DNA of 64,000 nucleotides from Clytia hemisphaerica (Eukaryota; Cnidaria; Hydrozoa; Leptothecata; Clytiidae), in the NCBI GenBank assembly GCA_902728285.1, contig CACVBU010001377.1:62001-126000 (forward strand), written 5' to 3'. Position 1 is the first letter of the stretch. Every line of letters begins with the position of its first letter. The position numbers and the translations under genes are program-made. The notes below the pieces were generated by a model. That model did no database searches, was not told the origin of the DNA, and saw only the letters and a program-made list of their open reading frames with translations. Of the stretch, positions 58,831 through 64,000 are shown piece by piece.

Positions 58831-59600
58831 CATGTGATTTTAAAGCGAAGATTTAGACCGAAGATTTTCTGCTGAAACACCTTCGCATTGTTTTTTTTTA
58901 CTTTTCTACTTTTGCTTACATTGTATATTTCTGATGTCCTCACACAGCTTTCCTTGATTATTTCATCTAACCACGCCCAAACAAAGGTTGCTGGAGACTG
59001 TTTATTGAAGACTGTATATATTTGAAGAAGTTCATAACATAGAATCTGTACAACTATATTCTTTCAGGAGATTGGGTGGCAGAGCAGGTATATGCATTTC
59101 GTTCTTATTGGGATTTACACGAAATGCTGATGATTAATGTACAGTATTGTTAAAAATACTAAGCTTTGCAAAACTTTTGAAGGCACTCGTGTGAAATAAT
59201 TGCAGTACCTTATTCCAAAGCAATCCAGGTATTGACGAAAAAGTTATTAAAACTTAATGGAAAAAGTGGTTTGATATTTTTTCCATGTAAACAGGCATAA
59301 GTGATGAAACAAAATTTATCAAGCTTGTACCAAAGTTTTGCCTATGCTTACGGGCAAATATTGTCGGGTTTGTAAAAGTGGTCGGGTACTGGCTACTACA
59401 AAATGATAGGCCATTATTATTTTGATGCTAATCCGGAAGTGTGTAGCAATTAATAGAGATTATGAGATGCGCTTCTCGTTAGCTTTTATTAACATCCTCC
59501 TATCTAATTACTGTTTTCTTGTTACTTGTTGCTTTTTTAATGATCTCCTCTTTTTGATGAAATTTGTTGGAACAGCCTTTCTTAGTCAGTTGATCAGCTA

Positions 59601-60136
59601 CGTGTTTTTTTATAAGAACAACCAAAATTTTTGAAACCTTCAGATGTTCGTAACTTTTTGTTTTTACTTTGGTCCATTTTCCTAAGAAATTGGGTGTTTT
59701 AGAGTCCACAAGGCCTTAAAGTGCTCTTAACTTCCCGGGGGGTACTTAGGCAAATGGAGGGTACGGTATGTGCCGCCCTTAAGGGTACCTTTTTTGGATT
59801 TCCAAAGTCGGAAAAGGGTCGGAAAAATCAGAAAGTCAAATTTCAGTCCCACTAAGGGTAGGAGAAATAGAAAAATGTCAACTTTATATCGCCAGAAAGA
59901 TCGAAATTTGGTCAAAATTGGTCAAATTTGTCCCGGTAAGGGTCGTAAAATTCACAAAATTTTCCTTTGTTTTCTCCTTTTTAGTCCCCGGAAGGGTCCG
60001 AGGGTCAAAAGTCGGACGGCACCCTCCCCCCCCCCATCAGCTCGCAACCCTAGTACCCCCCGGGCTTAACTTGTTCTTAAGATTTTGTCCATCGAAGCCT
60101 AATGTTCTTATATAGTTTGTTATTATAAAAAACGTG
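59601..60136 (-). mobile_element. CACGTTTTTTATAAGAAC MITE, copy 4, split by a hAT-like insertion
   Basis: TA then CGTGTTTTTTTATAAGAAC opens it, and TTATAAAAAACGTG then TA closes it. Removing 59734-60064 plus one CTTAACTT joins AAAGTGCTCTTAACTT to GTTCTTAAGATTTTGTCC. That text matches the complement of the intact copies at this place. Confidence 0.88.
59734..60064. mobile_element. hAT-like MITE (331 bp) nested in another MITE
   Basis: Inverted ends CCCGGGGGGTAC and GTACCCCCCGGG are flanked by a perfect 8-bp duplication CTTAACTT (59726-59733, 60065-60072). The body has AAGGGTACC, GTCGGAAAAGGGTCGG and GGTAAGGGTCG modules. Related text appears at 44270-44350 (CCCCGGGGGAGTGGGTACTT, AAAGGGATACGGAGATGTGC), a likely degraded sister. 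Confidence 0.93.
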
Positions 60137-60156
60137 TAAGAACTCTATCGGTTATA

Positions 60157-60330
60157 CCGTCAACTCTCTTTCAAATTCGAATCTCTATTATTCGAATATT
60201 TCGGTAATTTGAAATAAAATATTGGTCCCCTCAATTGGCAAGTGGTTTAATTTACTCTCTGTAGCTCGAATCTTTCTCTAATTCGAATAAAAGTTTAGGT
60301 CTCTTGAAGATCGAATTAGAGCAATACTAC
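60157..60330 (+). mobile_element. Pogo/Tigger-like MITE, copy 4
   Basis: TA, then CCGTCAACTCTCTTTCAAAT, TCGAATCTCTATTATTCG, GTCCCCTCAATTGGCAAG and GATCGAATTAGAGCAATACT. The ends are somewhat worn. Confidence 0.7.
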
Positions 60331-60477
60331 AGCGTCTGGACAATATATCTCACTTTGTCTTTTCTTAATTAGAAAATTGTGACCCAGACCCTAGTCTAAG
60401 ACATAGTAGAAATAAAGCAAAAAGCAATGGAGGGAACAAATTTTAGAACAAACTAAACGGGAACTAAAACTAAACTA

Positions 60478-61143
60478 AAGTCTATTCACGATAAGTGTGC
60501 ACTCTTTTTTCATTGACCTATAACTTTTGAAGGAATTCTTCAATCCTTATCAATTCGGTGTCATTGGAAAGATATTAGTGAGTGAAACAATTTGAAAAAA
60601 AAAATCTTCAAAAAAATTCTGAAAATGCCGATGAAAATGAAGAAGAAAAAAATAAAGATCTTGTAGAAAAGTGCTATAACTATCATTTTCACTGAAGTGA
60701 AACCTTGATCATCGAACGTCATCACTGTGAAAAAATTTCTCAAAAATAATCATTCAGTCAAAAGATATCAAACAAAGTTATAAGCTAATTGACGTCTAAA
60801 AACGCTATTTTTTGCTGTTTTTTGGGGTCAATCACTTATTAACTTTGTATCATAACTTTGTATTGAATAAATATTTTATTAAAATTTTTTCACAGAGATG
60901 ACCTCCAAAGATCAAAGAATCTCTCAAGTGAAAATGAAAGTTATAGCACTTTTCTACAAGATCTTCATTTTTTTCTTCTTCATTTTCATCTTCATTTTTA
61001 GAATCTTTTTGAAGATTTTTTTATTTCAAATTGTTCCACTCACATATATCTCTCCAACGATACCAAATTGATAAAGATTGAAGAATTCCTTCAAAAGTTA
61101 TAAGTAAAAGAAAAAAGAGTGCACACTTATCGTGAATAGACTT
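60478..61143. mobile_element. Near-complete palindromic MITE (666 bp), TA duplication
   Basis: AAGTCTATTCACGATAAGTG at the left is mirrored exactly by CACTTATCGTGAATAGACTT at the right. The arms run about 280 bp with few mismatches, and TA flanks both ends (60476-60477, 61144-61145). The AAGTCTRT start and TA site link it to 13594-14546 and 20935-21057. Confidence 0.9.
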
Positions 61144-61194
61144 TAACTTAGGGGAACAAAAATTGTATTATCACAAAACGCCTATACTACTGTA

Positions 61195-61227
61195 TTACAC
61201 GCATTATAAACGACTCCAGTCTACCCA
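61195..61227 (-). repeat. GACTGGAGTCGTTTATAATG retroelement tail (minus)
   Basis: The complement reads GTAGACTGGAGTCGTTTATA and ATGCGTGTAATACAG, matching 22994-23032. It is probably a truncated retroelement end. Confidence 0.5.
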
Positions 61228-61401
61228 GACCCCCTTTTACCCCGAGTTTAACAATTTCAAGCCTTTATGTGACCAATCAACAATAATTTTGATGTACAAA
61301 TTGTAGGATTTTTTAATTCTTGTTACTTTTTCCAGGCCGCAAACCGATAATAAGAACAAAATGTTTGTTATAATAGTTTGTGGTCTGTATGTTAAGAAAT
61401 A

Positions 61402-61639
61402 CACATTTTCTTTATAAGAACAAACTATATAAGAACATAAGGCTTCGATGGCCAAAATGTTAAGAACAAGATAAGGCTTTGCCGACTCTAAAAGATCCAT
61501 TTCTTAAGGAAATCGCCAAAAAAAACTCGTAAAATGGTGAAATAAAAAACATGTTAAGAACACTTTTAGGCTAAAGTTGCAAAAATTTAAGAACATCTGA
61601 AGGCTTCAAAAGTTTTGGATGCTCTTATAAAAAAACTTG
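61402..61639 (+). mobile_element. CACGTTTTTTATAAGAAC MITE, copy 5
   Basis: TA, CACATTTTCTTTATAAGAAC, then AAGAACATAAGGCTTCGATG; ends GCTCTTATAAAAAAACTTG, then TA. Confidence 0.8.
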
Positions 61640-61796
61640 TAGGCCAAGCCTGAAACTTCAAGTAGAAGACGTCAATGATAAATTAAAGCAAAATGTTATA
61701 AGGGAATCCTCACCTTTCCCTCAACTCAAAATTATAGTCCTTGGCTGATACTTCATATATTATTCAGAAAATGAAGTCAAAATCGCTACCTTTTGA

Positions 61797-61903
61797 CCAT
61801 GTCGGCATATGCCGATATCTGGCAAATAGGTCGAACCTTCTTTTTTTCCTGTGGCAAATAGGTCGAACCTTAAAAAATACGAACGGCAGTTAAAGGGTTA
61901 AGG
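61797..61903. mobile_element. Short MITE with GTCGGCATATGCCGAT core
   Basis: Shares TGTCGGCATATGC and TCTGGCAAATAGGTC with 15752-15838, here with the GGCAAATAGGTCGAACCTT module duplicated. The right end GGCAGTTAAAGGGTTAAGG carries a TTAA. Confidence 0.6.
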
Positions 61904-62654
61904 TTTTGCATTAATTTTTGCGCCCCTTTTAAAAATCTCCTGCTTTTGCGCCAGATTTCTTTTTCGAAATCTAGCGCCAAGTATTACTTTCAATCCAGCG
62001 TTTGTGTGACATCTACGTGGGCCGCGCAACTTATGTATGAGATAAGTGGTTTCAAATCCTACATAAAAGATCGCTTTTAAGGCTTTCTTCAGCTATTCTT
62101 CACTTAGAAGAAGGCTCAATCAAATTTTTACGGACACGTACACACTACTACAATTAGCCAATAATCTTTTAGGAGCCAAAAAGAAAAATTTGCTATCAGA
62201 TTCCAAATGATCTAAAATTGGAAGAAAGTAATTACTTTTAATTCTTTTTCTTTTTCTCTTAATGTAGAGAGACATAGATAGGTGAATAGCTAATCGCTGA
62301 TGTATTTTTATCAGTTAACGACTGACTCCAAGCGTAATTTCCCTTCTACGAAATGGAATGCTGCCACTTAGCAAACAAATTTGGAAGAATTTTCTTTTTT
62401 TCGTTAACTATTATGATATATCCAATTTTACCATAGTTTCATTTCCTGCTTCAAGAGCTTCGCCCTGATTTTTGTTGATTTCGATGCCATGTTGATATTG
62501 AGGTTTTAATCGCTTTCAGAAACCTTCTTTTACTTTCGCAAATGTACTTCCACCTATGCACCAGCTACTACAGATGGTCCATTCTCGTTCATTTTCATTT
62601 CGGCCTACGTATGGCTCTTATTAAATCTGCCCACTTGGCGGCGAATTTCACTCA

Positions 62655-62850
62655 ACTAAGACAAGGAAATTTTACAATTCTCCGGTCTAAATATTTCATT
62701 TGCTGACGCATGGAGATTTTCAAATGGTCAAAGCGCTGAACCTTCTAAGGATTAGCCGGCTCACGCATGAGTCTCACGGGTCTACTTGTTGAATGCCGAA
62801 GTTTCACCTGCACAAGACAAAAAATATACGATTCGTCGGTCTAAATATTT
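62655..62850 (+). repeat. Diverged tandem pair, ~155-bp period
   Basis: AAGACAAGGAAATTTTACAA plus CGGTCTAAATATTTCATTTG, and AAGACAAAAAATATACGATT plus CGGTCTAAATATTTTATTTG, lie about 155 bp apart. Confidence 0.6.
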
Positions 62851-64000
62851 TATTTGCCCTTCTAGAATTAGGAGTTGACCGCAGTTAATATTTTCTTGTC
62901 GACCTTGCAGAAACAAAGCAAAAACTCTGTCCATTAGGCCTCTAAAAGATCTTCAATTTTGAATAGGGAATTATTTTTTGATGGTGATAAGGGCAATTAC
63001 TCAGGCCCAAAAATTCATTTAGCAATCACAGGTTTGCAAAGTTGAGTTAATCATCTATAAAATGCTTCCATCCTGTTAGGAATATGAATCATATTCAAAG
63101 TTGCATAACCCTCAGAAAGCGTAGGCTTAGGGAAAGCATTTTTAAGGTTTTTGCAGAGGATATCTACGGACCATGCTGTACCACAACCTCCTCTCAATGT
63201 CGTTTAAATCAATTTTCGGTTATCAATTTTAATTCAAATTACCTGAAAACGTTTCATTGCATGAAAACCACATTTTTGCTCGATTAGATGAATTTGCATT
63301 TACTACAACAAGAGGGGAAGAAAAAAAATACGGACAATTTTATCATTGAAGGTCGTTAAAATTCGATTTGGAAGAAATGAGCTCAATGAAATTTGATCTT
63401 GTTACTGATTGGATATGCGTAAAATGATAATATTGCTTACTTCCGGTAAAATTAGGACAATTTTTTTACGCTAAAATTAAAATTATCCAATCTTTAGCAT
63501 GGCTTGATAACAAAAGAGTTACTCACAGCAAAAAGATATTTTGAAATTTGGTAGAACCCTCTTAAAAGTACTTTGAACGATTGCACTTTTAAAGCTTGGA
63601 GTGTATGTAATATCCAGGCAAGCAACTCCCCTTACGTCTAAAAATAATATCGTTACTTTTTCAAAAGTGTCACAAAATTCCTGGGAACTACACTTATGCC
63701 ATAATTGGACAGGCCGGAAATATAGAAAAGCCAATCTTTTTTCGCACTTTGTAATCAAGTACATACTTCCGATCATAGAATACAAAATCCACCACGGAGA
63801 AGCTAACAATTCACCTTATTTGGTATAACATCTTGTCAAAAGTGAACTCTCCTCCTTTGATCATTTTCTAATCATACCGGAGATTGTAGATAGATGATGA
63901 TGGATCACTTTTTTACACATTTTTCAAATTTTCGATATTCCTGAGAAAATTTGGTTGCTCGGTGTACTATCTATAAGTGAAGCACGTAGTTCTAAGTTTT

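Larger units (their letters stand above)
44620..64000 (+). other. Probable intron 6 of the CCDC149-like gene, running off the window
   Basis: The donor GTAAGT at 44620 is strong, but no continuation exon was seen up to the window end, implying an intron of at least 19 kb. The region is again filled with repeats, listed separately. Stretches with nothing recognised include 46480-47270, 47430-49060, 52040-53150, 58840-59600 and 62850-64000. Confidence 0.55.

Overview
This is AT-rich eukaryotic nuclear DNA, almost certainly from an invertebrate animal. Two conserved animal genes are split by canonical GT-AG introns. There is one intact tRNA gene, decayed non-LTR retrotransposons, tRNA-derived SINEs and a very dense load of short DNA transposons. 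The many pogo-, hAT- and piggyBac-like non-autonomous elements and the L2/CR1-like LINE pieces would suit a cnidarian or another early-branching animal, but the sequence alone does not fix the lineage.

Layout. 1-630: ATCGAT-rich inverted repeats, including a complete foldback element. 2208-3961: a complete two-exon Rab39-type small GTPase gene (+). 5-8 kb: a hAT-like MITE and a 5'-truncated, frameshifted LINE (+). 8265-8348: tRNA-Leu(CAG). 9.8-10.9 kb: a second LINE fragment (-). 11.4-15.1 kb: two large palindromic elements, each with a recognisable empty-site copy nearby. From 15593 onward: the 5' part of a CCDC149 homologue (+). Its exons 1-5 lie at 15593-18944, then comes a 25.6 kb intron, then exon 6 at 44510-44619. 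The rest of that gene was not found and probably lies beyond the window, so the final 19 kb would also be intron.

The long introns are essentially a museum of mobile DNA. They hold a 1.2 kb minisatellite with a 51-bp period, foldback elements, at least ten elements with matching terminal inverted repeats and target-site duplications, two SINE copies, and one nested insertion that can be reconstructed base for base. A possible small spliced gene on the minus strand (56308-55764) is offered at low confidence.

The two recognised genes have no evident functional link: one is a membrane-traffic GTPase, the other a coiled-coil protein of unsettled function. No operon, CRISPR array, biosynthetic cluster or defence system is present, and I found no credible new multi-gene system. 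The novelty here is in repeat families and insertion history.
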